Shown here piece after piece: positions 28,811 to 38,534 of a stretch of DNA of 64,000 nt. A model generated the notes under the pieces. The model did no database searches and was not told where the DNA came from. It was given only the letters and a program-made list of their open reading frames with translations. The position numbers and the translations under genes are program-made. Position 1 is the stretch's first letter, and each line of letters starts with the position of its first letter. The stretch is from Neobacillus sp. PS3-34 (GTDB lineage Bacteria; Bacillota; Bacilli; Bacillales; Cytobacillaceae), in the NCBI RefSeq assembly GCF_030915465.1, contig NZ_CP133267.1, positions 3,523,001-3,587,000 of the forward strand, read 5' to 3'.

Positions 28811-29737
28811 ACCTATTTCCAAAATCAATTTAAAGGGAAAATAAAGAAATTCTCTCCCATCCGCCAATATGTTTTTTATGTGGAAACTACAAAAAGCAGG
28901 CTTATCATTAAGGGATATCCGTCATTTAACAGATTAAGGCTTCAAGAAACCTTCACTTCCACCCTGCTAAGTGAAGGTTTTCATGACACATATTCCTTTA
29001 TTCATCCAACAGGAAATGAGCCTCTCATGCTCGATAACATGTACTATGGCTGTATAGAATACATCGAACCTCATAAAAAAAATTTTTCTTTTCATTCACA
29101 GCGTGAACGGAGAGAAGGGCTGGATTTATTGCGTGAATTCCACTACGTGACAGAAGCCTTTGAAAAAAGATATAGGACTTTGCTTCCAAAGGCACAATTA
29201 TTAAAAAAGTGGCAGGAGCGTGCACAATTTTTTGAAAAGAATCACACGTTTTTACATTACTTTTTAAAAAATGAAGTATTGGAAGAGTTAAGGAATTGGT
29301 CAAACTGGAGTATTGATGGTATGGAAAAAAACAGCGGCTATTTTGTTGATGAACCATACGTCATACTCCACGGAGACGTGGCCCACCATAATTTTTTAAG
29401 GGATTCATCAGGTGGGTTAAAGCTGATTGATTTTGATTTGATCAGCATTGGCCCTGAATGTGTAGATATAATCCAGTATGTTAATCGGATCCTTCCTTCT
29501 CTGGACTGGTCCTTAAAAGACTTGCAAAAATATGATCAAATCAAAAAAAGAATGAAGGATAGGGCTTTCCTTTTCTCTTTGGCTTATCCTGCCGATATTT
29601 TCAGGGAATGGAACAGGATCATAAAAGATAAAATGCACACGAATACAGCTCATACTCAGCAAGTGCTTGATTTGACTCTAAAGCAGTTTCATTTAAGGCA
29701 GAAATTTTACACCAAATTAAGAAAATATTTGGATTAA
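28788..29737 (+). CDS. CotS-like spore coat kinase / aminoglycoside phosphotransferase family (probable frameshift at start)
   Basis: A protein of about 316 residues with the phosphotransferase fold of the CotS/YutH spore-coat family. The catalytic loop is ILHGDVAHHNFL (HGDxxxxN), and the metal motif is LKLIDFDLISIGPE. The best SD-ATG pair (GAGGAG, ATG 28788) is out of frame with the body by one base. One extra T in TTT at 28791-28793 would give MFYFNRLLTYFQ and restore the frame. The alternative is GTG 28758 inside safA with no SD. The gene sits between safA and coxA, which supports a coat function; the substrate is unknown. Confidence 0.72.
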
Positions 29738-29765
29738 ATTATTTATGGTCGTAACTTACAGAATG

Positions 29766-29837
29766 AAAACCCCCTGTCCGCAGCAGGATATTAATGAGCA
29801 TAGTAAAATGCTCACCAATGAAAGCGGAGGGGGTTTT
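29766..29837 (+). promoter_or_regulatory. Structured leader sequestering the coxA RBS
   Basis: AAAACCCCCT-GT-CCGC near 29766-29781 can pair with GCGG-AGGGGGTTTT at 29824-29837, which contains the coxA Shine-Dalgarno sequence. A smaller perfect hairpin (GAGCAT...ATGCTC) lies inside. It may be a terminator for the upstream gene, given the TTTT after the stem, or a translational switch. Confidence 0.5.
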
Positions 29838-29840
29838 CGC

Positions 29841-30500
29841 TTGAACAAATTATGCATGATGGGACTTGCGGGCATGCTTTTTGTTGGACTTGCAGGGTGC
29901 GCCAATAATGACAAGGCCAGGTCTGGGGCACAGCAACAGCAAATTAATAATGCAAAGCCCATGGGTTATTATTCAAATGAAAACCATCAAAATGGGAACG
30001 CCAGAGTATTGGATGATAACGATGGGCCATTAACTGAAATGATGGATCACACCCTTGGCGCAGAAGGGCAGCAAAATAACCTGAATCTGCAGAACCGAGA
30101 TGAAAATGGAAACCCGCCTAATCCTACAGTACCTCTTGCAGCTCATGATAAGAATTTTTTTCAGCGTGATAATCGCTTTAGCACAAGTGATGCCAATTAC
30201 CATGGACATCTTGATAACACGATTCGAAAAGCCGGATCTTCCTCCAATATGAACAATATTAGGAGGGCTGCTGCATCAGTGAAAAATGTAAAGGATGTGC
30301 ATTCAGTCGCTTACGGTACCTCAGTAGTCATTGCAGTGGATCTAATCGATAAAACCCGCGCAAAAGAGACGAAGAGACGTATAAAGGATGCGGTAAAACC
30401 GTATCTTGGCGGAAAAACCTGTACCGTAATTGTGGATGAAGGAACCTTTAGCCGCAATGGAAATGTCCACAATGATATAAGTGAAGGCGGAGCAAGATAA
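29841..30500 (+). CDS. coxA: YhcN/YlaJ-family sporulation lipoprotein, CoxA-like
   Basis: A lipoprotein of 219 residues. The signal peptide (CMMGLAGMLFVGLAGC) ends in a lipobox LAGC. The C-terminal YhcN/YlaJ domain (AASVKNVKDVHSVAYGTSVVIAVDL) is found in spore membrane and cortex lipoproteins. B. subtilis has coxA after safA, which supports the name. TTG 29841 is chosen because GGAGGGGG precedes it at good spacing and the signal peptide begins there. The middle is Asn/Gln-rich. Confidence 0.82.
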   Translation: MNKLCMMGLAGMLFVGLAGCANNDKARSGAQQQQINNAKPMGYYSNENHQNGNARVLDDNDGPLTEMMDHTLGAEGQQNNLNLQNRDENGNPPNPTVPLAAHDKNFFQRDNRFSTSDANYHGHLDNTIRKAGSSSNMNNIRRAAASVKNVKDVHSVAYGTSVVIAVDLIDKTRAKETKRRIKDAVKPYLGGKTCTVIVDEGTFSRNGNVHNDISEGGAR

Positions 30501-30527
30501 CCTTCTGACAAGCTATCCAGAAAAGTG

Positions 30528-30566
30528 AGGAGCAAAGCGAATAGCTTTGCTTCTTCTTATTTTTGG
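30528..30566 (+). terminator. Intrinsic terminator after coxA
   Basis: GAGCAAAGC pairs with GCTTTGCTTC around a 5-base loop, followed by TTCTTATTTTT. Confidence 0.75.
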
Positions 30567-30629
30567 CTCTTTTAGCAAGGATTGTTGTTTTCGGGACAAA
30601 TTCTAATATTAGAGTTTGTTCGGAAATCT

Positions 30630-31060
30630 TCTGATTCGGACTTGATTGCCCTTGAGTTTATCAACACTGTCCGAATAAGGTGAAACGGTCTTCATAAGCG
30701 TGGCCATGGGCAAAATCCCAGCAAAAAAGATATCCAAAGGAGCGATGAAGACCGAAATCCCTGCCTCGAGAGCAGAAAATGGTCTTCATAAAGGGAATGA
30801 AGACCGAAACGCCTGTCTAAGGAGAAGGAAACGGTCTTCATAAGCGAGGTCATGGCCAAAAACCCAGCAAAAAAGATACCCAAAAGAGCAATGAAGACCG
30901 AAATCCCTACCTCGAGAGCAGAAAATGGTCTTCATTAGGGGAATGAAGACCGAAACGCATGTCTAAGGTGGAAGAAATGGTCATCATAAGTGAGATAAAG
31001 GCCAAAACCCCCTCTGATTCGGACTCGATTACCATTGAATACACCAATATTAGTCTTGGT
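30630..31060. repeat. Flanking direct repeats around the 146-bp array
   Basis: TCTGATTCGGACTTGATT at 30630 and TCTGATTCGGACTCGATT at 31013 are near-identical and extend about 35 bases with a few changes. They bracket the tandem array. The 741-base gap between coxA and bofC (30501-31241) otherwise contains only this array and the bofC upstream region; no convincing gene is seen. Confidence 0.75.
30682..31012. repeat. 146-bp tandem repeat with nested inverted motifs
   Basis: Units begin at 30682, 30828 and 30974 with GAAACGGTCTTCATAAG (the third reads GAAATGGTCATCATAAG), an exact period of 146 bases: two full copies and a partial third. Each unit contains GGTCTTCAT and ATGAAGACC alternately, twice each, so each unit can fold into two hairpins. 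146 is not a multiple of three and the frames contain stops, so it is non-coding. Confidence 0.88.
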
Positions 31061-31241
31061 GGTATCTAAGTGAGCAAAATTATTACAGCATAAGAAAACC
31101 AGTTTCCAGCATCCATTTTTATAAAAATATGGTTTAAATGTTTCACAGAAAACTTGTGTTCTAATATAGGATAATCATGGTCACACAGGGCAGACTAGAT
31201 ATTGGAAGCACGGTAAAATCTAATAAAAGAGGTGATCATGC

Positions 31242-31799
31242 ATGAGGGGCAAAAGAACAGCATTAAAAGCTTGCGTCATTAACGCGATCGTTCTTCTCTT
31301 CATGTTAACAGCTGGATCTCCTGGAACTGTCCATGCCGCTTTGGAGAAGCCAAGTAATATTCTTGATACAAAACCAAGGGAGCCCCAACATTTAACGGTA
31401 ATCCTTGAGCGGAATTATCTGGATGGAGAAGTAAGTGAAGAAGTGATCAAGGAAAAAATCTGGTCCATGGAAGATTTCTGGGTGAAATATGAACAGTGGC
31501 AGCTGGAAGATATGGACGGTAAGAAAATCGTGTTTAAAAAGCAAATTGATGACATATCTCCATTATTAAAAACAAATGGATACTTTGGTTTAAGCAGAGA
31601 GGGCATCTTAACCATTTACTATGGAAAGCCGGACCACTCAAAAATTATCCAATCCTTTTTTCAAATAGATATTAGAAAGCTTGAGAGTAATAAGCAGGCT
31701 GAATTGCAGCAGGGCATTCCCATTAAAACGAAAGACCGATATGTTGATGTTTTGGAAAGTTTTAAGGAATACTCGACTGAAGCGGGAACAAAAAATTAA
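31242..31799 (+). CDS. bofC: Bypass-of-forespore C protein BofC
   Basis: A forespore-secreted regulator of 185 residues that restrains SpoIVB signalling in the sigma-K checkpoint. The signal peptide is followed by cleavage near VHA-ALEK, then the BofC domains (PQHLTVILERNYLDGEVSEE; WSMEDFWVKYEQW). The start ATG 31242 has AGAGGTGATC upstream; ATG 31238 is out of frame. Its presence together with spoIVFA/FB links both halves of the pathway in this window. Confidence 0.93.
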   Translation: MRGKRTALKACVINAIVLLFMLTAGSPGTVHAALEKPSNILDTKPREPQHLTVILERNYLDGEVSEEVIKEKIWSMEDFWVKYEQWQLEDMDGKKIVFKKQIDDISPLLKTNGYFGLSREGILTIYYGKPDHSKIIQSFFQIDIRKLESNKQAELQQGIPIKTKDRYVDVLESFKEYSTEAGTKN

Positions 31800-31802
31800 C
31801 GC

Positions 31803-31836
31803 AACAAAGACCAGGCAATCCTGCCTGGTCTTTGTT
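31803..31836 (+). terminator. Strong terminator after bofC, probably bidirectional
   Basis: AACAAAGACCAGGCA pairs perfectly over 15 bp with TGCCTGGTCTTTGTT around ATCC. It lies between convergent bofC and the lipoprotein gene on the - strand. Confidence 0.85.
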
Positions 31837-31853
31837 GGTTTCTAGTCATTTAT

Positions 31854-32366
31854 TTATTTTTGGTAGCTTGTTACGATATAATTGCCATCTTTTAATTCAA
31901 CTGTATATGTTCCGTGGTCTGTTGTCTTAACTGTGCCTTTATTGGCATCGCCTTCAAACGTAGCATCCTTTTGCGTTGTTTCAAGGAATGATGGCGCGAA
32001 GAAAGGATCTGCTTTTACAATCGTTTGTCCTTCAGCCGTTTTCTTGCCTGTTGTGTAATAGGCAACGATTTGCTTTGCAAGGTCTTCTCCATAATATTTT
32101 GTTAAAAATGTTTCAGCAGCAGCTTCATCTGCGAAACTTGGATTTAAAATTGGAGTTGTACCATCAGCAGCAACATCATGTTGGTAAACAGTTGCTGATT
32201 TACCTTCAGCCATTCTGATTGCATTATACATTTTTGCTTTTACTTGATCAGTTAAAGCGTTTTTGTTTTCTTTCTTCACTGTTGTGTCCTTCGTTTTATC
32301 AGAAGAACAGCCAGCTACTGAAAAAATCAGTGTAAGTACTGCAAGTAGAGCTAGTAGTTTTTTCAT
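31854..32366 (-). CDS. Hypothetical lipoprotein
   Basis: A 170-residue lipoprotein with signal peptide MKKLLALLAVLTLIFSVAGC (lipobox VAGC), a Lys/Thr-rich linker and a soluble domain ending in repeated short beta strands (TYTVELKDGNYIVTSYQ). I do not recognise the family. It is transcribed against its neighbours bofC and ruvA, has its own SD (GGGGGTAAAACG) and is not part of the usual Bacillus gene order, so it may be an acquired or lineage-specific gene. Confidence 0.8.
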   Translation of the reverse strand: MKKLLALLAVLTLIFSVAGCSSDKTKDTTVKKENKNALTDQVKAKMYNAIRMAEGKSATVYQHDVAADGTTPILNPSFADEAAAETFLTKYYGEDLAKQIVAYYTTGKKTAEGQTIVKADPFFAPSFLETTQKDATFEGDANKGTVKTTDHGTYTVELKDGNYIVTSYQK

Positions 32367-32503
32367 TCTCGTTTTACCCCCGTCAGAAAATTTGAACCTT
32401 TCCCATTATAAAGAAATCATAAACATCTTGGCAACTATTTTCTTCTTCAACTGAGAAAAGGTATGATAGAATGAGGTACAGCAAAGCAGAGGAGAGAATC
32501 GTG

Positions 32504-33111
32504 TTGTATGAATTTATAAAAGGCAAAGTCGATTACATCAGCCCGGAATACATTGTTATAGAGAATAACGGGATCGGTTATCAAATTGCCACCCCCAATC
32601 CGTTTATCTATTCAGGTAAAATAGGAAACCAAATCATCATTTATACCTACCATTATGTTCGCGAGGATGTAATGTCCCTATACGGTTTTGAAACAAGAGA
32701 GGAAAAGACCTTATTTACCAAGCTAATCAATGTGACAGGCATAGGCCAAAGGGAGCTTTGGCTATTCTGGCATCCGGCCAGCCTGAGCAGGTTGTCGAGG
32801 CAATTGAAAATGAGGATGAAGCCTTTCTGGTAAAATTCCCTGGAGTAGGGAAGAAAACAGCGAGACAGATGATCCTTGATTTAAAAGGAAAGCTTCAAAA
32901 TATAGTTCCTGACTTTTTCCCGAATTTATTCAATGCAGAAAGCAAAGTGAAATCTACAGAAAGCGCGTCAGCTTTTGAGGAAGCCATTTTAGCGTTAAGT
33001 GCACTTGGTTATTCTGAAAAGGAAATAAAAAAGATTTCTCCAGAATTACAGAAAGAACAGCTGTCAACTGACCAATATATTAAAAAAGCCCTACAGCGGC
33101 TTTTAAAATAA
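32504..33111 (+). CDS. ruvA: Holliday junction helicase subunit RuvA (one frameshift)
   Basis: A Holliday-junction DNA-binding protein of about 202 residues that loads RuvB. Domain I is an OB fold ([20 protein letters not shown]). Domain II has two helix-hairpin-helix motifs ([13 protein letters not shown] after correction; [13 protein letters not shown]). Domain III is the RuvB-binding helix bundle ([15 protein letters not shown]). One C is missing near 32747 (GGCCA for GGCCCA), splitting the first HhH. TTG 32504 is used because homologues begin at this residue; the in-frame GTG 32501 is equally well spaced from AGGAG. Confidence 0.93.
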
Positions 33112-33121
33112 GGTGATATGA

Positions 33122-34120
33122 ATGGAAGACAGGATTATTTCAAATGAAGCAAACCTCCAGGATCTGACCTTTGAGCAAAGCCTCCGACCGCAAACATTAA
33201 AACAATATATCGGACAGGATAAAGTAAAAGAAAATCTTGGTATCTTCATCGAAGCCGCGAAGCTTCGCCAGGAAACACTGGATCATGTTCTTTTATATGG
33301 TCCGCCTGGGCTTGGGAAAACAACACTTGCGACGATCATTGCGAATGAGATGGGAGTTAATATTCGGACTACCTCTGGACCGGCGATTGAGAGGCCTGGC
33401 GATCTTGCTGCGATATTGACTGCACTCGAGCCTGGTGATGTTTTGTTTATTGATGAAATCCACAGGCTCCCCCGGTCCATTGAGGAAGTATTGTACCCGG
33501 CGATGGAGGATTTTTGCCTCGATATTGTGATTGGCAAAGGCCTGGGCAAGGTCAGTGCGACTCGATTTGCCGCCATTTACCCTTGTCGGTGCCACAACAA
33601 GGGCAGGTTCTTTATCAGCTCCGTTGCGCGACAGATTTGGAGTTTTAAGCAGGCTCGAGTATTATAAGGAGGATCAATTAAAAAGTATTGTGGTCCGCAC
33701 ATCCGACCTTCTTGAAACTGAAATCGACGAATTGGCTGCGGCTGAAATCGCCAGGCGTTCAAGAGGGACCCCGAGGATTGCCAACCGTCTTCTGCGAAGA
33801 GTAAGGGATTATGCCCAGGTAAGAGGAAATGGAATTATCGATGTAATACTGGCAAACGAAGCGCTGGAATTATTGCAGGTAGACCGTTTGGGTCTAGATC
33901 ATATAGACCATAAGCTTCTTTTAGGGATAATAGAGAAATACCGGGGAGGACCGGTGGCCTTGAAACCATATCGGCTACGATCGGTGAAGAATCAGAAACG
34001 ATTGAAGATGTGTATGAACCATACCTTCTGCAAATTGGGTTCCTGCAAAGAACGCCTAGAGGACGGGTAGTAACAGAACTGGTTTACAGCCATTTTAATA
34101 TCGAAGTACCTGCAAATTAA
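33122..34120 (+). CDS. ruvB: Holliday junction helicase ATPase RuvB (two breaks)
   Basis: An AAA+ branch-migration motor of about 333 residues. Walker A is [12 protein letters not shown], Walker B is LFIDEIHRL, sensor 1 is in VGATTRAG, and the C-terminal winged helix reads [12 protein letters not shown]. The frame is broken near 33540 (two bases missing: GGCCTGGG where GGCCCTGGGG would give [15 protein letters not shown]) and near 33957 (GTGGCC for GTGGGCC). All three pieces are highly conserved, and the true stop is TAA 34118-34120. Both breaks lie at GGCC and are judged sequence errors. Confidence 0.94.
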
Positions 34121-34171
34121 TAAGCAACAAATTTTAAGAAAAGCGATAAAATGAACAGATAGGGTGTCTAT

Positions 34172-35200
34172 ATGAAAGTTGATTTGTTTGATTTTAATCT
34201 GCCAGAAGAATTGATTGCACAAGTACCGTTAACTAATCGGACGGATAGCCGCCTCATGGTTCTTGACAAGCAAACAGGTGAAATAAAAAATGAAACCTTT
34301 TCGAGTATAAAAGCGTATTTTAGACCTGGGGACTGTCTTGTCTTAAACGATACAAGAGTATTGCCGGCACGACTTTTTGGCGTAAAGGCCGACACAGGCG
34401 CAAAAATAGAGGTATTGCTGTTGAAGCAGCTCGAAGACGATGTATGGGAAACGCTGATAAAGCCGGCGAAGAGAGTAAAGGAAGGTACAGAAATTACTTT
34501 TGGAGACGGGCTTTTGACGGCTGTTTGCACGGGAACCTCCGAGCATGGCGGCAGGGCATTGAAGTTTCATTATGAAGGAATTTTTTATGAAATATTAGAA
34601 AAATTAGGAGAAATGCCACTTCCTCCGTATATTAAAGAGCAGCTTGATGATCGTGACCGTTATCAGACCGTTTTTGCAAGGGAACCGGGGTCTGCTGCAG
34701 CTCCGACAGCAGGACTGCACTTTACCGAGTCTTTATTGAATGAAGTAAGGGAAATGGGAGTACATGTTACCTTCATTACGCTGCATGTTGGCCTCGGCAC
34801 GTTTAGGCCAGTCAGTGTGGAGGATGTTCTCGAGCACGATATGCACTCTGAATTTTACATCATGTCAGAGGGCACTGCCCGCCTGCTGAATCAGGTCAAA
34901 AGCGAAGGCGGCCGTATCATTACGGTTGGTACAACTTCAACCAGAACACTGGAAACAATAGCATCCGCGAATGATGGCATGTTTGTTGAAGGAAGCGGCT
35001 GGACAAGTATCTTTATCTATCCTGGCTACCAATTTAAAGCGATTGATGGGATGCTGACGAATTTTCATCTGCCTAAATCAACTTTAATCATGCTCGTCAG
35101 TGCGTTAGCTGGAAGGGAAAACGTCCTGCATGCCTATAATACGGCGGTGAAGGAGAAATACAGATTTTTCAGCTTTGGCGATGCCATGCTGATTATCTAG
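34172..35200 (+). CDS. queA: S-adenosylmethionine:tRNA ribosyltransferase-isomerase QueA
   Basis: Transfers and isomerises the ribosyl moiety of SAM onto preQ1 in tRNA, giving epoxyqueuosine; 342 residues. Family motifs are [35 protein letters not shown] and [15 protein letters not shown]. It is followed 38 bases later by tgt, the preceding step of the pathway, as in other Bacillaceae. The ORF is uninterrupted. Confidence 0.96.
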   Translation: MKVDLFDFNLPEELIAQVPLTNRTDSRLMVLDKQTGEIKNETFSSIKAYFRPGDCLVLNDTRVLPARLFGVKADTGAKIEVLLLKQLEDDVWETLIKPAKRVKEGTEITFGDGLLTAVCTGTSEHGGRALKFHYEGIFYEILEKLGEMPLPPYIKEQLDDRDRYQTVFAREPGSAAAPTAGLHFTESLLNEVREMGVHVTFITLHVGLGTFRPVSVEDVLEHDMHSEFYIMSEGTARLLNQVKSEGGRIITVGTTSTRTLETIASANDGMFVEGSGWTSIFIYPGYQFKAIDGMLTNFHLPKSTLIMLVSALAGRENVLHAYNTAVKEKYRFFSFGDAMLII

Positions 35201-35238
35201 ATTCAATTGCAAATGCAACAATGGAAGGAGACAAAGCT

Positions 35239-36375
<1,137 letters not shown>

Positions 36376-36403
36376 TAGATATTTTTTGAAAGGAGGGAAA
36401 GAA

Positions 36404-36691
36404 ATGGGTGGAGGACTTTTAGGAACAGTAGGACCATTAATCTTAATGTTTGTGCTGTTTTACTTTTTATTGATCCGTCCGCAGCAAAAACGCCAGAAAT
36501 CTGTGCGTCAGATGCAAAGCGATCTTAAAAAGGGTGACAGAATAGTAACAATTGGTGGATTACATGGTTTTGTTGATGCAATTGATGAAAGCACTGTCGT
36601 AATTAAATGCGGTGATGGAAGCCGTCTTACATATGACCGTTCTGCAATTCGTGATGTTGTTCAAGCGACAGAGGATAAGTTATCCAAATAA
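36404..36691 (+). CDS. yajC: Sec translocon accessory protein YajC
   Basis: A small bitopic membrane protein of 95 residues associated with SecDF. One helix (LGTVGPLILMFVLFYFLLI) is followed by the signature IRPQQKRQKS and a basic cytoplasmic domain (GDRIVTIGGLHG). ATG 36404 has AAGGAGGG upstream. It follows tgt as in most bacteria, and secDF lies 4.4 kb downstream. Confidence 0.95.
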   Translation: MGGGLLGTVGPLILMFVLFYFLLIRPQQKRQKSVRQMQSDLKKGDRIVTIGGLHGFVDAIDESTVVIKCGDGSRLTYDRSAIRDVVQATEDKLSK

Positions 36692-36698
36692 GACCTGA

Positions 36699-36731
36699 AA
36701 AAGGAAGCCAGATAATGGCTTCCTTTTTTCA
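36699..36731 (+). terminator. Terminator after yajC, probably bidirectional
   Basis: AAAGGAAGCCA pairs with TGGCTTCCTTT around GATAA, with six T's on the + side and an A-run on the other. It separates the convergent yajC and yrzE. Confidence 0.88.
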
Positions 36732-37154
36732 TTATGCTGTCTTTCTTGAACTGGTTGAAATATTTACGCCCAGGATGCCGCCCATCATGGCAATAAGGAT
36801 ATAACAAACATGGTAGACGATTTGTTCTCCGGAAAATAGACGGTCATAGCCGAGGTATTGAAATAAAAAGACGATGACAGAATACATTAATCCCGTTAAA
36901 CCACCGACAAGCCAGCCCTTTTGTTTCCCTTTGCCTCCAGATAAAAATCCTCCTCCGAACAGGCCGATGAAAGATACGGCCGTAACGATATACTGCAAGG
37001 AAATTTCACGGACAGAAGTAAATCGCAGGATTAATGAAAAAATCAGGCTGCTGGCTACCGCAAACACAAAAATAAAAATCAAACCGTACAAAAGAGATGA
37101 TCCAATACTTTTCGATTCGATTTTCGTCCCCTCCCAACCAATGCCTACAGGCAA
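36732..37154 (-). CDS. yrzE: TIGR04086-family membrane protein (YrzE-like)
   Basis: A membrane protein of 130-140 residues with four hydrophobic helices and a Gly-rich loop (GLFGGGFLSGGKGKQKG). B. subtilis has yrzE at this place between yajC and yrbG. Its function is unknown. The start is uncertain: TTG 37154 has no good SD. A perfect GGGAGGGG sits 6 bases before an ATC codon (37121-37119), which begins ESKSIGSSLLYGL, the point where homologues appear to start. Confidence 0.75.
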   Translation of the reverse strand: MPVGIGWEGTKIESKSIGSSLLYGLIFIFVFAVASSLIFSLILRFTSVREISLQYIVTAVSFIGLFGGGFLSGGKGKQKGWLVGGLTGLMYSVIVFLFQYLGYDRLFSGEQIVYHVCYILIAMMGGILGVNISTSSRKTA

Positions 37155-37352
37155 ATTTCTTTTTTAGCTGCTTTCAAAGGGAATTGGGCCTAGGCAAACA
37201 GCTATCCCTAGTACAAGCATATTCTGGAGAAATAAAAATAGAATCAAAATTTTTCAAAGCCAAGGCTAAGAAGAAACGGAAAATAATCCCACTTATTTTC
37301 TTTGCTATCTATGTGGAAAATAAAAGCTGAAGTAAGTGAGGGGCGATATTAC

Positions 37353-38009
37353 ATGGGAGTTTACGGAATCATTATTTTGAGGACGATTGTTTTTTATGCA
37401 CTCATCTTGATTATTTTTCGAATGATGGGCAAGAGGGAAATCGGAGAATTAAGCATATTGGACCTGGTTGTTTTTATTATGATCGCAGAAATGGCGGCTG
37501 TATCCATCGAGAATACAAAGGATTCCATTTTATTTACCATTCTTCCAATGGTGTTGTTAATGCTAATTCAAATTGGCTTGGCAATTTTATCATTAAAAAG
37601 TAAGAAATTTCGGGATATCGTGGATGGAAAACCGAGTATTATCATTAAAAATGGAAAAATAGATGAACATGCGATGAGGAAACAGCGCTACAACTTTGAT
37701 GATCTTCTTCTCCAATTGCGGGAAAAGGATATCCGCAGCATTGCAGATGTAGAATTTGCGATTCTTGAATCTTCAGGAAAATTATCCGTCATGGAAAGAC
37801 AGCAAGATATGAATGATAAAAATGGGGACATCACCATACCGCTTATTATTGATGGGGCAGTCCAGGAAGAAAATTTAAAAAGAATCCAAAAAACAAATTT
37901 ATGGCTGCGACAGGAATTGAAAAAAAAAGGCTACAGCGATATAAAAAATATTTCATTTTGCAGCTTTGAAAATGGCAGCTTTTTTGTAGATATAAAAGAT
38001 GAACAGTAA
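37353..38009 (+). CDS. yrbG: DUF421 membrane protein YrbG (YetF family)
   Basis: A 218-residue protein with three N-terminal transmembrane helices (ILRTIVFYALILIIFRMMGK) and a C-terminal cytoplasmic DUF421/YetF domain (GKPSIIIKNGKIDEHAMRKQRYNFDDL). The conserved KREIGELSILDLVVF motif follows helix 1. Its function is not established. It is divergent from yrzE with about 200 bases between them that hold no obvious gene. Confidence 0.88.
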   Translation: MGVYGIIILRTIVFYALILIIFRMMGKREIGELSILDLVVFIMIAEMAAVSIENTKDSILFTILPMVLLMLIQIGLAILSLKSKKFRDIVDGKPSIIIKNGKIDEHAMRKQRYNFDDLLLQLREKDIRSIADVEFAILESSGKLSVMERQQDMNDKNGDITIPLIIDGAVQEENLKRIQKTNLWLRQELKKKGYSDIKNISFCSFENGSFFVDIKDEQ

Positions 38010-38137
38010 GGGAGATTATTGATTTTTTCCTTTGCAAACAAAACCCCGCTTCAAATTCGACAACTGGTTTACTTGTAAGGTACAAAACGGTAAATCGCAG
38101 ACCAAATCAAATAGCAAATCACATAAACTTCAAAGTC

Positions 38138-38177
38138 AAAAAGGCTTAGAGATGAAAATATCTCTAAGCCTTTTTTG
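38138..38177 (+). terminator. Intrinsic terminator after yrbG
   Basis: AAAAAGGCTTAGAGAT pairs with ATCTCTAAGCCTTTTT across GAAAAT, followed by T's. The stem of about 15 bp is very strong. Confidence 0.88.
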
Positions 38178-38221
38178 ATTTTTCTTTTTGGCTGTTTTTT
38201 AAAAGATTGTTGTTTTTAATA

Positions 38222-38425
38222 GTAGTTGATTTCCGCTTCAGGATGCTCGCTTTCCGCGGGGTGGGCGGTGAGCCTCCTCGTCGCTGAAGCGACTGCGGGG
38301 TCTCATCTGTCCCACTGCTCCCGCAGGACGTTGAATCAGCTCCCTAGAATCAACACCGCACGAAGGAAATGCGATAGCATTTTCGAGGATCTCGCACCTT
38401 CCGCTCCAATCAACTTCTTTATCAA
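38222..38425. repeat. Small non-coding repeat element (MITE-like)
   Basis: A GC-rich block of about 200 bases in an AT-rich gap, beginning GTTGATTTCCGCTTCAGG and ending CCTTCCGCTCCAATCAAC, so its ends are inverted repeats (GTTGATT...AATCAAC). It contains an internal hairpin core, AATGCGATAGCATTTTC. I recognise this type from Bacillus genomes as a dispersed element; no transposase is encoded. It lies within the 983-base gap 38010-38992, which has no convincing gene. Confidence 0.75.
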
Positions 38426-38534
38426 CCATCTAATTCACTCTAATTAGCAACAAAGTTTACGAAAACAGCCTTCTTTTTTTACTAAAGCACCTGTAAGTTG
38501 TACAAGTTCTTTAGAGGATAAAACGAGTTTGATC

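Noticed and set aside
30692..30883. Short - strand open frame in the 146-bp repeat array
   Set aside because: It is built from the repeat itself; the period is not a multiple of three and no RBS is present.
30630..31060. CRISPR array in the coxA-bofC gap
   Set aside because: Repeats are 146 bases long and adjacent without unique spacers; no cas genes are nearby.
33122..34120. Programmed frameshifting in ruvB, tgt or pilT
   Set aside because: No slippery heptamer with a downstream pseudoknot is seen, the breaks fall in catalytic motifs, and they occur at GGCC.
38222..38425. Small + strand and - strand ORFs inside the GC-rich element
   Set aside because: They depend on the repeat's GC-rich composition, lack an SD and do not resemble known proteins.
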